Positions 17,691-26,147 of a DNA stretch of 64,000 nucleotides are shown one piece after another. The notes beneath the pieces were generated by a model, which saw nothing but the letters and a program-made list of their open reading frames with translations, ran no database searches and had not been told where the DNA came from. A program made the position numbers and the translations under genes. Position 1 is the stretch's first letter; each line of letters begins with the position of its first letter. The DNA lies in assembly GCF_031128465.2 (NCBI RefSeq), contig NZ_CP155618.1, positions 1,125,501-1,189,500 on the forward strand, in the 5' to 3' direction. The stretch is from Mariniflexile litorale (GTDB lineage Bacteria > Bacteroidota > Bacteroidia > Flavobacteriales > Flavobacteriaceae).

Positions 17691-17797
17691 CCTCCCCTAA
17701 CCCCTCCAAAGGAGGGGAACTCGAGCGTGTTTACTCTTTATTAAATAATCTTTTTTACCACAATCCATTTCTCCCCTTTGGGAAGGCTAGGTGGGAT
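17691..17797. repeat. Palindromic interspersed repeat, copy 1 (proC/argC gap)
   Basis: A G+C-rich left arm at 17691-17718 (CCTCCCCTAACCCCTCCAAA followed by GGAGGGGA) faces a related inverted right arm at 17769-17797 (TTCTCCCCTTTGGGAAGGCT followed by AGGTGGGAT), with about 50 AT-rich bases between. Each arm is itself a small hairpin (CCCTCC AAA GGAGGG). The element fills the whole proC-argC gap and abuts the argC stop. A diverged second copy lies between etfB and etfA. Confidence 0.8.
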
Positions 17798-18775
17798 TTA
17801 AAAATACGTTGCTTTTAATTGCAAACCTGTTGTTTCCTCTAAACCAAACATTAAATTCATATTTTGAATTGCCTGTCCAGATGCGCCTTTCAATAAATTA
17901 TCTGTAATACTTGTTACTAACAATTTATTGTTGTGTTTATGCAAATGTATTAAACACTTATTGGTGTTGACCACTTGTTTTAAATGTAAAACCTCATCAG
18001 ATACAAACGTGAATTTAGCGTCTTTATAAAACGCTTTAAACATATCTTTTGCTTCATTTAACGTGCCTTCAAAATTGGTATAAAGGGTTGCGAAAATACC
18101 TCTTGAAAAATTTCCTCGATTTGGCATAAATAAAATCTCCGAACCAAAACTATTTTGCAATTGTTTAACCGATTGAGTTATCTCACCCAAATGCTGGTGT
18201 GTAAATGGTTTATAATACGAAAAATTATTATCTCTCCAAGGAAAATGCGACGTATCAGACAATGACGTTCCAGCTCCTGTTGCCCCTGTTACGGCATTTA
18301 TATGCACATCATTACTCAATAAATTTTGCTGCGCTAATGGCAACAATGCTAATTGAATTGTTGTTGCAAAACATCCTGGATTTGCTATATAATTCGCTTT
18401 TTTAATAGCATCTCTTTGCAATTCTGGTAAACCGTAAACAAACGTTTTCTCCTGAAACACTTTATCATTTTCAAGACGGAAATCATTACCTAAATCAATA
18501 ATCTTCGTATTATCAGAAAAAGTATTCGCTGATAAAAATTTCACAGAGTTTCCATGACCTAAACACAAAAACAACACATCAACCTTTGGATTAACTGTGT
18601 CCGTAAACTTCATATCTAAATCACCCAATAAATCTTGGTGAACACTGCTTATTTTATTTCCTGCATTGGAGGTACTATACACAAAGTTAATTTCAGCTTT
18701 CGGGTGATTAATTAACAATCTAATTAATTCCCCTGCTGTGTAACCTGCTCCTCCAATAATACCTACTTGAATCAT
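17798..18775 (-). CDS. argC: N-acyl-gamma-glutamyl-phosphate reductase
   Basis: ArgC reduces N-acylglutamyl phosphate to the semialdehyde with NADPH. The 325-residue protein has the N-terminal IGGAGYTAGELIRLLINHP NADP loop, DLGNDFRL, and the catalytic cysteine C135 in ANPGCFATTIQLALLPL. A substrate-binding stretch includes FTHQHLGEITQ and the MPNRGNFSRGIFATLY segment, with the conserved terminal GASGQAIQNMNLMFGLEE. It starts 2 bp after argG. The C-terminus ends exactly where an intergenic palindromic repeat begins. Confidence 0.96.
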   Translation of the reverse strand: MIQVGIIGGAGYTAGELIRLLINHPKAEINFVYSTSNAGNKISSVHQDLLGDLDMKFTDTVNPKVDVLFLCLGHGNSVKFLSANTFSDNTKIIDLGNDFRLENDKVFQEKTFVYGLPELQRDAIKKANYIANPGCFATTIQLALLPLAQQNLLSNDVHINAVTGATGAGTSLSDTSHFPWRDNNFSYYKPFTHQHLGEITQSVKQLQNSFGSEILFMPNRGNFSRGIFATLYTNFEGTLNEAKDMFKAFYKDAKFTFVSDEVLHLKQVVNTNKCLIHLHKHNNKLLVTSITDNLLKGASGQAIQNMNLMFGLEETTGLQLKATYF

Positions 18776-18777
18776 TT

Positions 18778-19953
18778 TTAAGAATTTACTTGATGATATA
18801 TTTTATTTTGATTTCCAATAATTTTGATGAATCCTTTTGCTTCATCAGCAGTCCAACCACTATTCTCTTCACCATAACTACCAAACTTGGCGTTCATTAA
18901 ATCGTGCTCAGAGCTAATCCCATCTAAATTAAAATGGTAAGGTCTTAAAGTAACGAATACATCGCCACTTACTTTATCTTGACTACTTTGCAAAAAGGCT
19001 TCAATATTCCTCATAACAGGATCTAAATATTGACCTTCATGCAAATGCATACCGTAGAAACTTGCCAAATATTCTTTATGTTGCAATTGCCACTTCGTAA
19101 GCGTGTGTTTTTCTAACAAATGATGTGCTTTAATAGTAATTAAGGCAGCAGGCGCTTCAAAACCTACACGACCTTTAATACCTACAATGGTATCTCCCAC
19201 ATGAATATCGCGACCAATCGCATATGCTTTAGCTAGATTATTTAAAGTTTCAATGTTTATTTCTGAGTCGTTTTCAATACCGTTTACGGCAACTAATTCT
19301 CCTTTTTCAAACGTTAATTTTACTTTTTCATCTTCAGCATGTTTCAATTGTGAAGGGTATGCACTATCCGGCAACGGTTTATCCGACGTCAACGTTTCAG
19401 AACCTCCAACACTGGTTCCCCAAAGCCCTTTGTTTACCGAGTATTTTGCTTTTTCCCAAGACATATCAATTCCATTGGCTTTTAAATAGTCAATTTCTTC
19501 TTGTCTGGTTAATTTTTCATCTCTAATTGGCGTGATAATTTTAATTTCGGGTGCCAATGTTTGAAAAATCATATCGAAACGTACTTGGTCGTTTCCTGCA
19601 CCCGTACTGCCATGTGCAATATATTCCGCATTTATACTTTTAGCATATTCAACAATTTCAATAGCTTGGATAATACGTTCTGCACTTACAGAAAGCGGGT
19701 ATGTGTTGTTTTTTAACACATTACCAAAAATTAAATACTTAACTACTTTTTGGTAAAATGTAGCTACAGCATCTATATTTTTATAGGTTGAAACGCCCAT
19801 TTTATAAGCGTTCGATTCAATATGTTCTATTTCTGCTTTTGTAAATCCACCGGTATTAACACTTACCGCATGTACATCATACTCTTTAGATAAACTTACT
19901 GCACAGTACGACGTATCTAATCCGCCACTATATGCTATTACTAGTTTTTTCAT
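18778..19953 (-). CDS. argG: Argininosuccinate synthase
   Basis: ArgG joins citrulline and aspartate with ATP to give argininosuccinate. The chosen ATG at 19953 (MKKLVIAYSGGLDTSYCAVSL) puts the PP-loop SGGLDTS at residues 9-15 as in the family; a start 24 bp upstream is less likely. The 391-residue sequence also shows AHGSTGAGNDQVRFD, KYSVNKGLWGTSVGG (near 170) and the tetramerisation tail. It is followed closely by argC (2 bp). Its place near the operon start together with two acyltransferase-like genes resembles the Bacteroides arginine cluster. Confidence 0.95.
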   Translation of the reverse strand: MKKLVIAYSGGLDTSYCAVSLSKEYDVHAVSVNTGGFTKAEIEHIESNAYKMGVSTYKNIDAVATFYQKVVKYLIFGNVLKNNTYPLSVSAERIIQAIEIVEYAKSINAEYIAHGSTGAGNDQVRFDMIFQTLAPEIKIITPIRDEKLTRQEEIDYLKANGIDMSWEKAKYSVNKGLWGTSVGGSETLTSDKPLPDSAYPSQLKHAEDEKVKLTFEKGELVAVNGIENDSEINIETLNNLAKAYAIGRDIHVGDTIVGIKGRVGFEAPAALITIKAHHLLEKHTLTKWQLQHKEYLASFYGMHLHEGQYLDPVMRNIEAFLQSSQDKVSGDVFVTLRPYHFNLDGISSEHDLMNAKFGSYGEENSGWTADEAKGFIKIIGNQNKIYHQVNS

Positions 19954-20075
19954 GTGTTTATATTTATTGTTTTTCAATGGTCACATGCTGTTCGCTATCA
20001 ATCATTCCCTTTGAGAATGAAAATTTAGAACAAGCTCGTTTCATATTATTATATTTGTATAACTTATTTTCTACT

Positions 20076-20642
20076 TTATTTTAATTGTCTAATTTCAGAT
20101 TCAAAACACGCATTCACATAATATCTAAAATTTAATTCATCTCTTAATTTTCCTAATTTCTCAAGTTCTTCAACTAATACAACAGACATTTTAGATAAGG
20201 TAACATGTGTCATCCCTAACAATTCGTTGTAATGATGCACTTTAGGTGTTTGAGCAATTGAAATAAGAAACGTATCACTAAATAATTCGGTCATTCTAGC
20301 CATTAATAACAAACCAAGATTACAGTTCCGATACTTATTATCTACCCATAAAGAAGAACGTTCGTACACAAAATGCCCTTTAACTTGATGTTCATGAACA
20401 AAGATATGTCCGTAAATTTGACCTTCTTTCTGTAATATAAAGCAACCGTTTTCCACACGTTTTCTAAGCATTTCCACGCTTACATAATACAATGTAGGCA
20501 GCTCTCTAGATCTTTCTGAAATAATTTCTAATGCTTTATTGGAAAGCTTATAAACAAGCTTTATTTCTATTCCTTCTTCTGCACAAAAAGTTTCAGCTTT
20601 TTCTATCACACTACCTATTTCTATGTCCAATATTGTATTCAT
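20076..20642 (-). CDS. GNAT-fold acyltransferase-like protein in the arginine operon
   Basis: The 188-residue cytoplasmic protein fits the GNAT fold, with a central beta strand pair (GCFILQKEGQIYGHIFVHEH) and a helix after LWVDNKYRNCNLGLLLMARM. The latter is at the place of the acyl-CoA pyrophosphate loop, but the usual R/Q-x-x-G-x-G/A glycines are poorly kept (RNCNLG). It may be a catalytically weak or structural partner of the next gene upstream. The position as second gene of the arginine operon suggests a part in acylglutamate formation or its control. The function is not established, and the family name is inferred from fold pattern only. Confidence 0.7.
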   Translation of the reverse strand: MNTILDIEIGSVIEKAETFCAEEGIEIKLVYKLSNKALEIISERSRELPTLYYVSVEMLRKRVENGCFILQKEGQIYGHIFVHEHQVKGHFVYERSSLWVDNKYRNCNLGLLLMARMTELFSDTFLISIAQTPKVHHYNELLGMTHVTLSKMSVVLVEELEKLGKLRDELNFRYYVNACFESEIRQLK

Positions 20643-20674
20643 TTTAATTTATATGGCTAATTTTGCTTCAGACA

Positions 20675-21289
20675 TTATTTCTTGTCTTTTTTTAAAAACA
20701 TGGTTTCTTTAATATGTTTTAATCTATTAAAAACCTTTTCTTTAATTTTTATGGGTTCAAATTTCTTGGCCTTCGGATCGTATAACATACCTGTACATAA
20801 ACACATTTTTCTGTTGGTACGGGTTAAAACATCGTAGTTTTTACAAGTTTGACAGCCATCCCAAAAGGTTGGATCATCGGTTAATTCAGAAAATGGTACG
20901 GGTTTATAACCTAAATTGGTATTCATTTTCATAACAGCTAAACCTGTTGTGATACTAAATACTTTAGCATCTGGAAACTTCGTTCTAGAATGCTTAAATA
21001 CTTTATGCTTTATTTTTTTAGCTAATCCAGCACTTCTATAATCTGGGTGTACAATTAAACCAGAGTTCGCTACATATTTACCATGACCCCATAGTTCTAT
21101 ATAACAAAAACCTGCAAATTTATCGCCATCTAAAGCAATAACCGCATTTCCATTCTCTAACTTTTTTGTAATATACTCAGGTGTACGCCTTGCAATACCA
21201 GTACCTCTAACAGCCGCAGATTCCGCTATAGTGTCGCAAATAATTTCTGCGTATTTAGAATGTGATTTATCAGCAATTACAATCTCCAT
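20675..21289 (-). CDS. GNAT acyltransferase, candidate N-acylglutamate synthase
   Basis: This 204-residue GNAT protein is the first gene of the arginine operon. The acyl-CoA loop is good (VHPDYRSAGLAKKIKHKVF, residues about 81-99), preceded by the strand GFCYIELWGHGKYVANSGLIV. Near the C-terminus four cysteines form C-x2-C (GCQTCKNYD) and C-x-C (KMCLCTG), a possible zinc or structural site. No argA or argJ is present in the block, so this gene is the best candidate for making N-acyl- (probably N-succinyl-) glutamate. From memory, the matching first gene of the Bacteroides arginine operon has been proposed to do this. That link is an inference here. Confidence 0.8.
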   Translation of the reverse strand: MEIVIADKSHSKYAEIICDTIAESAAVRGTGIARRTPEYITKKLENGNAVIALDGDKFAGFCYIELWGHGKYVANSGLIVHPDYRSAGLAKKIKHKVFKHSRTKFPDAKVFSITTGLAVMKMNTNLGYKPVPFSELTDDPTFWDGCQTCKNYDVLTRTNRKMCLCTGMLYDPKAKKFEPIKIKEKVFNRLKHIKETMFLKKDKK

Positions 21290-21874
21290 TATAATTTTTA
21301 AAGTGTATTAAAGTTAGCGTTTTTTCTTGTTTTAAAATAAACTGGACTCACCTAGTTTTAAAAATTCATAGACACCCTTACGGGCGACGCACAAAAATAC
21401 GACGCATCCTACACATATTGATTAAAAGACGAATTAAATTTTGAAATGAGATGACTGAATATGAATACATTATTAAAAAAATTAAAATTACGTTTGTTTT
21501 GGCTTTGCTATAGAGACAAGATTAAAAACGGCGGCGACTGCGCACGGGCAAACCGGGTATAATACAACGTATTTTATTTTTTAAAGTTTTCATAATGTAA
21601 AATTATAGTTTTATTTTTTAAATGAAGAAAGAAACACTAACTATTTAATTAAAATTATTAATTTCTTCAGATATTAAACCAAATATTTTTGATAATTCAG
21701 TTTTTAACAAATTAGTGATTTAAAATTTTAAAAAGCTTGTAGATATTTGTGCTACAAAATATGAACCAACCTCTAAAAAATAAGTATTGAAATCCATAAA
21801 CAGTAGCAAGATTTTTAAGGAGCTACATGTTATACAGATGTAACTCAAATATTGGTTAAGGGAAATTATTAACG

Positions 21875-21915
21875 TAGGACTGTAAATGGTATATGCAGTC
21901 CTAATTTTTATGATT
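21875..21915 (+). terminator. Terminator-like hairpin without a known upstream gene
   Basis: An 8-bp perfect stem, TAGGACTG (21875-21882) with CAGTCCTA (21896-21903), encloses a 13-nt loop and is followed by ATTTTTATGATTTTTT. On the + strand this looks like a stop signal for a transcript starting in the preceding 250 bases, where no coding gene is seen. Confidence 0.6.
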
Positions 21916-22010
21916 TTTTGTTTTAGGATTAATCATTCACAATTCAAAGAAACTATTGTTATAAACTATTGAAATAATGGTTAATGCAAATCCTATTTTA
22001 TCAAAAAAAT

Positions 22011-22041
22011 AAACCGTTTTTAATTAAATGCGGTTTTTTTT
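22011..22041 (+). terminator. Terminator-like hairpin upstream of hppA
   Basis: AAACCG (22011-22016) pairs with CGGTTT (22031-22036), followed by a run of T to 22041. It sits 69 bp before the hppA start codon. It may end a short RNA or act as an attenuator in the hppA leader. Confidence 0.6.
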
Positions 22042-22109
22042 ATCACTTATATTTCCCTATTTTTAACTCCATTAAAAAATATTTATTTAACAACTAACTA
22101 AATTTATAT

Positions 22110-24476
22110 ATGGAATTAATAGTAAAGTTTTTACCGCTTTTTGGTGTTTTGGCATTGGCATTTGTATTTATAAAAAGTGCTTGGGTTACCAAACAAGAAG
22201 TAGGTGATGAAAAAATGTCGCGTATAGCTAAAAACATTGCAGATGGAGCCATGGCGTTTTTAAAAGCCGAATACAAAGTTTTAGCCATTTTTGTGGTGGC
22301 AGTAGCTGTCTTGTTATATTTTAAAGGCGCTTCAGAAGTAGGCTCGAGCGGGATGGTAGCCGTGTCATTCATTGTAGGAGCTATTTGTTCTGCCTTAGCA
22401 GGCTTTATTGGAATGAAAGTGGCAACCAAAGCTAATGTTAGAACAACTCAAGCTGCAAGAACATCGTTAGGGCGCGCTTTAGAAGTGGCGTTTGCTGGAG
22501 GTGCAGTTATGGGCTTAGGCGTTGTAGGTTTGGGTATTTTGGGTTTAAGTGGCTTATTTATAGTCTATCAAGACTTATGGCCTGGTGCTGAAAATTTAGC
22601 TATGGTATTAAATGTGCTTTCAGGATTTTCATTAGGAGCCTCATCTATAGCCTTATTTGCACGTGTTGGTGGAGGAATTTATACTAAGGCTGCCGATGTT
22701 GGTGCCGATTTAGTTGGTAAAGTTGAAGCAGGCATCCCTGAAGACCATCCATTAAACCCCGCAACGATTGCTGATAATGTTGGAGATAACGTTGGAGATG
22801 TTGCTGGTATGGGAGCCGATTTATTTGAATCGTATGTAGGTTCTATTATAGGAACCATGGTGCTAGGTGCTTTTATTTTAACACCTAATTTTGATGGCTT
22901 AGGTGCTGTTTATTTACCTTTAGTTCTTGGAGCAGTAGGTATTGTAATGTCTATCTTAGGTACCTTTTTTGTAAAAGTGAAAGATGGTGGAAATCCACAA
23001 ACTGCATTAAATATTGGAGAATTTGGTTCTGCAGCCTTAATGGTTATAGCGTCTTATTTTATTATCAATGCTTTGATTCCAGAAGCGGTAGAAGGTCTGC
23101 CTTTTGGAGCCATGGGTGTGTTTTGGGCAACCATTGCTGGCTTAGTTGCTGGTTTGGGTGTGGGTAAAATAACGGAGTATTATACCGCTACAGGTAAAAA
23201 GCCTGTCATGTCAATTGTTAAACAATCTGAAACAGGAGCAGCAACTAATATTATTGCAGGCCTAGGTGTTGGTATGATGTCGACCATGATCCCTATTCTT
23301 TTAATTGCTGCTGCTATTATGGTATCACACCATTTTGCAGGTTTATACGGTATCGCTATTGCAGCAGTAGGAATGTTGGCAAATACAGGGATTCAATTAG
23401 CTGTTGATGCTTACGGACCTATTTGTGATAATGCAGGAGGCATTGCGGAAATGGCTGAACTACCAAAAGAAGTTCGTGAGCGTACCGATAAATTAGATGC
23501 AGTGGGTAATACAACTGCGGCAGTTGGTAAAGGTTTTGCTATTGCTTCTGCAGCTTTAACAGCTTTAGCATTATTTGCTGCTTTTATGAAAACGGCTAAT
23601 GTTATTGCGATTGACGTGTCTCAGCCTAGGATTATGGCTGGATTATTAGTTGGAGGTATGTTGCCATTTGTGTTTTCTGCATTATCTATGAATGCGGTTG
23701 GTCGTGCAGCTATGGCAATGATTGAAGAAGTGCGTCGACAATTTAGAGATATTCCGCAATTAAAAGCAGCATTAGTAGTAATGCGTAAGTATGATTCTGA
23801 TATGACTAAAGCTTCAGCTGAAGACAGAGCTATTTTTGATGCTGCCGATGGTGTTGCAGATTACGGAAAATGTATTGATATTTCCACAAAAGCTTCCATT
23901 AAAGAAATGGTATTACCAGGGTTATTAGCAATTGTTGTTCCTGTAGCTGTTGGCTTTATAGGTGGTGCTGAAATGTTAGGTGGACTTCTTGCAGGTGTGA
24001 CTACTTGTGGTGTTTTAATGGCTATTTTCCAATCGAATGCTGGTGGTGCTTGGGATAATGCTAAAAAAACGATTGAAGAACAAGGCAAAAAAGGTACAGA
24101 TGCACACAAGGCTGCTGTTGTTGGAGACACGGTAGGTGACCCATTTAAAGATACTTCAGGACCTTCATTAAATATTTTATTGAAATTAATGTCGGTTGTA
24201 GCCTTGGTAATAGCACCAAGTATTGCATTGTCATCAGATATTGTAACAGCTTATGTATCTGAAAATATTCCTGCGAAAGTTGAAATAACTAAAGAAGTAA
24301 AAGTAGCTATGCATAATAACGATGATGGAACTGTTAAAGCAATAGTAACAACCGTAACCACTAATAACGGTGAAAAGTCTACAAGTTATGAGACCTTTCA
24401 AGGTGAAGAAGCTGAAGTGAAAGCAAGTATTGCTTCTTTAAATGAAAAACAGAAAGAACAAAATGTTATAAATTAA
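22110..24476 (+). CDS. hppA: K+-dependent membrane pyrophosphatase (ion pump)
   Basis: This integral membrane enzyme hydrolyses pyrophosphate to pump Na+ and/or H+ out of the cytoplasm. The 788-residue protein has about 16 hydrophobic segments. The PPi site is seen in [19 protein letters not shown] (196-214) and [21 protein letters not shown] (222-242), with the gate Glu at about 240. The [10 protein letters not shown] motif at 466-475 has Ala470 and Gly473, the pattern of K+-dependent enzymes. The last membrane segment ends near residue 720. About 65 further polar residues (from about [12 protein letters not shown]) form a soluble tail that most relatives lack. A strong terminator follows. 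Confidence 0.95.
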   Translation: MELIVKFLPLFGVLALAFVFIKSAWVTKQEVGDEKMSRIAKNIADGAMAFLKAEYKVLAIFVVAVAVLLYFKGASEVGSSGMVAVSFIVGAICSALAGFIGMKVATKANVRTTQAARTSLGRALEVAFAGGAVMGLGVVGLGILGLSGLFIVYQDLWPGAENLAMVLNVLSGFSLGASSIALFARVGGGIYTKAADVGADLVGKVEAGIPEDHPLNPATIADNVGDNVGDVAGMGADLFESYVGSIIGTMVLGAFILTPNFDGLGAVYLPLVLGAVGIVMSILGTFFVKVKDGGNPQTALNIGEFGSAALMVIASYFIINALIPEAVEGLPFGAMGVFWATIAGLVAGLGVGKITEYYTATGKKPVMSIVKQSETGAATNIIAGLGVGMMSTMIPILLIAAAIMVSHHFAGLYGIAIAAVGMLANTGIQLAVDAYGPICDNAGGIAEMAELPKEVRERTDKLDAVGNTTAAVGKGFAIASAALTALALFAAFMKTANVIAIDVSQPRIMAGLLVGGMLPFVFSALSMNAVGRAAMAMIEEVRRQFRDIPQLKAALVVMRKYDSDMTKASAEDRAIFDAADGVADYGKCIDISTKASIKEMVLPGLLAIVVPVAVGFIGGAEMLGGLLAGVTTCGVLMAIFQSNAGGAWDNAKKTIEEQGKKGTDAHKAAVVGDTVGDPFKDTSGPSLNILLKLMSVVALVIAPSIALSSDIVTAYVSENIPAKVEITKEVKVAMHNNDDGTVKAIVTTVTTNNGEKSTSYETFQGEEAEVKASIASLNEKQKEQNVIN

Positions 24477-24488
24477 GTTATAGCTTTT

Positions 24489-24529
24489 CATAAAAAGAAA
24501 CCACGCCTTAGGCGTGGTTTCTTTTTATG
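24489..24529. terminator. Strong bidirectional terminator after hppA
   Basis: A 19-bp perfect stem, CATAAAAAGAAACCACGCC (24489-24507) with its exact inverse (24511-24529), closes a TTA loop. The A/T-rich ends provide a U-tract in both directions, which suits the converging hppA and deoxynucleoside kinase genes. Confidence 0.95.
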
Positions 24530-24566
24530 AAAATATTTTATCACCTCTTAATAATTAAAAAAGTTG

Positions 24567-25181
24567 TTAAAACAAACCATTTATTTCGGCATCTATTGTG
24601 TTGATTACCTGTCCTAAATCTTCTGGTTTATCTACAAAATCAAGTTTATCAACATCAATAATTAAAAGCTTTCCTTTAGTGTAACCATGTATCCAAGCTT
24701 CATAACGTTCGTTTAGCCTGCTTAAATAGTCAATACTTATAGAGTTTTCGTAATCACGCCCCCGTTTATGGATTTGTGAAACTAAATTAGGGATAGAACT
24801 TCTTAAATAAATTAACACATCGGGACCTTTAACTAGCGATTCCATTAAATCGAAAAGTGATTTATAATTTTCATAATCACGATTCGTCATTAAACCCATC
24901 GCATGTAAATTGGGCGCAAAAATATGAGCGTCTTCGTAAATGGTTCGGTCTTGAATAATATCCTTACCACTTTCTCGAATTTGCAAAACTTGGCGAAATC
25001 TACTGTTTAAGAAATAAACTTGTAAATTAAAACTCCAACGTTCCATTTGATTGTAAAAATCGTCTAAATATGGATTGTCTACAACGTCTTCCAGTTGTGC
25101 TTCCCATTTATAGTGTTTAGCTAGTAATTTTGTGAGAGTTGTTTTTCCAGCGCCAATATTTCCAGCTATTGCAATATGCAT
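24567..25181 (-). CDS. Deoxynucleoside kinase
   Basis: This cytoplasmic salvage enzyme phosphorylates deoxynucleosides (deoxyadenosine/deoxycytidine/deoxyguanosine type) with ATP. The 204-residue protein opens with the P-loop IAGNIGAGKTTLTKLLAKHY. It has the substrate-binding glutamate in LEDVVDNPYLDDFY, the QVYFLNSRFRQ segment, and the DRTIYEDAHIFA catalytic region (E-R/D-R-S/T motif). The lid is at SQIHKRGRDYENSI. It starts 3 bp after the secreted protein gene upstream and probably shares its transcript. It complements thyA, dihydrofolate reductase and the nucleoside transporter elsewhere in the window. Confidence 0.92.
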   Translation of the reverse strand: MHIAIAGNIGAGKTTLTKLLAKHYKWEAQLEDVVDNPYLDDFYNQMERWSFNLQVYFLNSRFRQVLQIRESGKDIIQDRTIYEDAHIFAPNLHAMGLMTNRDYENYKSLFDLMESLVKGPDVLIYLRSSIPNLVSQIHKRGRDYENSISIDYLSRLNERYEAWIHGYTKGKLLIIDVDKLDFVDKPEDLGQVINTIDAEINGLF

Positions 25182-25184
25182 AAT

Positions 25185-25973
25185 TTAATCGATTTTTAAT
25201 TGGTATTTGTGTAGGGTTTCTTTGTCGTAAATATACAAGGTTTCATTGGTTACAAAAAACTGATTTATCAACAAATTTGGGAGCGTAATAGGAACAATAG
25301 TTTTCGTGTTTTTTTTCAAATAATACAAATTATTATCCTTCTTAAAAATAACATTTTCGTTATCGATGTTTATCGATTCATATCCATCATTTTTCATTTT
25401 ATATGATAGATTTCCAAAATAATCGTACACGTATAAGTCGGTTTTGGTAAGCACCCAGCAGTAATTGTAATTACTTTTTATATCTAAAATAGAACTTTTA
25501 AAAGGGAGTGTTTGCGCACGCTTGGTGTTGGTTTTATAATCAAAAAGCTCTAATTGCTGCGTGTTTTCATTAAAAATCCAAATAGTATTATCTGAACCTG
25601 TAGCAACATACGTTACGTTTTTGTATTCTGAAAGCGCATTAAAATCTATTTTGAATATTTCAGCTAATCGATTATCTAAAATTAAAACCGTATTAAAATC
25701 TTTGTAAAAAACGTTTATTTTTAAAGGATTGAACGTATTTACAGATGTAATAGTACCTAATTGGAAATTGCTATAGCCAATATCAAGACCTTTAGTTTCA
25801 GCACTATGTTTAAACAATACATTTTCTAAAATATAAAACGTGGTATTAAAATTATTAGTACTCACAAAAATGTTAGCATCTAGCATGTTTTTTTCAATCA
25901 ATGAGGTTTCTATAGACTCTTGAGACGTAATTGAAAGTGAAAGAAAAAAGAATAAGTGTAAAACGTATTTCAT
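25185..25973 (-). CDS. Secreted hypothetical protein, beta-propeller-like
   Basis: I do not recognise a named family. The 262-residue protein has a clear signal peptide (MKYVLHLFFFLSLSITSQES). The mature part is built from short repeated beta-strand units such as NTIWIFNENTQQLELFDYKT, YCWVLTKTDLYVYDYFGNL and NNLYYLKKNTKTI, in the style of a small propeller or PQQ-like repeat protein. There is no lipobox cysteine and no C-terminal sorting domain. It lies directly upstream of the deoxynucleoside kinase (3 bp) in the same direction, an arrangement I believe is common in Flavobacteriaceae. It probably resides in the periplasm; no enzymatic motif is visible. Confidence 0.75.
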   Translation of the reverse strand: MKYVLHLFFFLSLSITSQESIETSLIEKNMLDANIFVSTNNFNTTFYILENVLFKHSAETKGLDIGYSNFQLGTITSVNTFNPLKINVFYKDFNTVLILDNRLAEIFKIDFNALSEYKNVTYVATGSDNTIWIFNENTQQLELFDYKTNTKRAQTLPFKSSILDIKSNYNYCWVLTKTDLYVYDYFGNLSYKMKNDGYESINIDNENVIFKKDNNLYYLKKNTKTIVPITLPNLLINQFFVTNETLYIYDKETLHKYQLKID

Positions 25974-26147
25974 AATGAAGCGAAAAATACAAAATTTAAT
26001 AAAATAATTCAGTGATTCCTCATTAATTAGCTTTGAAATTAATTTAAGAACATTTTAACAGTTTATTTGTTAAACTAATTGCAATTATTCAAGTCTAAAT
26101 AATTTAAAATTATAATTTTAAACATAAATTTAAAAAGCTAGTATTCT

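Larger units (their letters stand above)
21290..22109. other. 820-bp gene-free region between arginine operon and hppA
   Basis: I find no credible protein gene on either strand. From left to right it holds: the arginine operon leader; a degenerate repeat word (21369-21409, GACACCC...GGGCGACGCAC); a G+C-rich island at 21510-21570 (TAGAGACAAG then CGGCGGCGACTGCGCACGGG); an AT-rich stretch; a hairpin TTGTAG/CTACAA near 21737-21757; and two terminator-like hairpins on the + strand (21875-21903 and 22011-22041). The last two imply transcription of something non-coding before hppA. Confidence 0.6.

Noticed and set aside
17676-17709. Upstream start for proC
   Set aside because: It would translate the left arm of a repeat element; the Rossmann glycine motif should be at the N-terminus, as it is from 17676.
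19975-20045. Possible repeat-like words upstream of argG (CATTCCCTTTGAGAATGA)
   Set aside because: The stem is short and imperfect, and the match to known interspersed words is too weak to call.
21290-21420. Possible arginine-codon leader or ARG-box in front of the arginine operon
   Set aside because: No arginine-rich ORF and no clear symmetric operator were found; the only structured words resemble degenerate interspersed repeats.
21830-21856. AAGGAGCTACATG followed by a tiny ORF (MLYRCNSNIG), resembling a ribosome site and start
   Set aside because: Ten codons with no conserved sense, and strong Shine-Dalgarno sequences are not used in this phylum. I kept only the nearby terminator-like hairpins.
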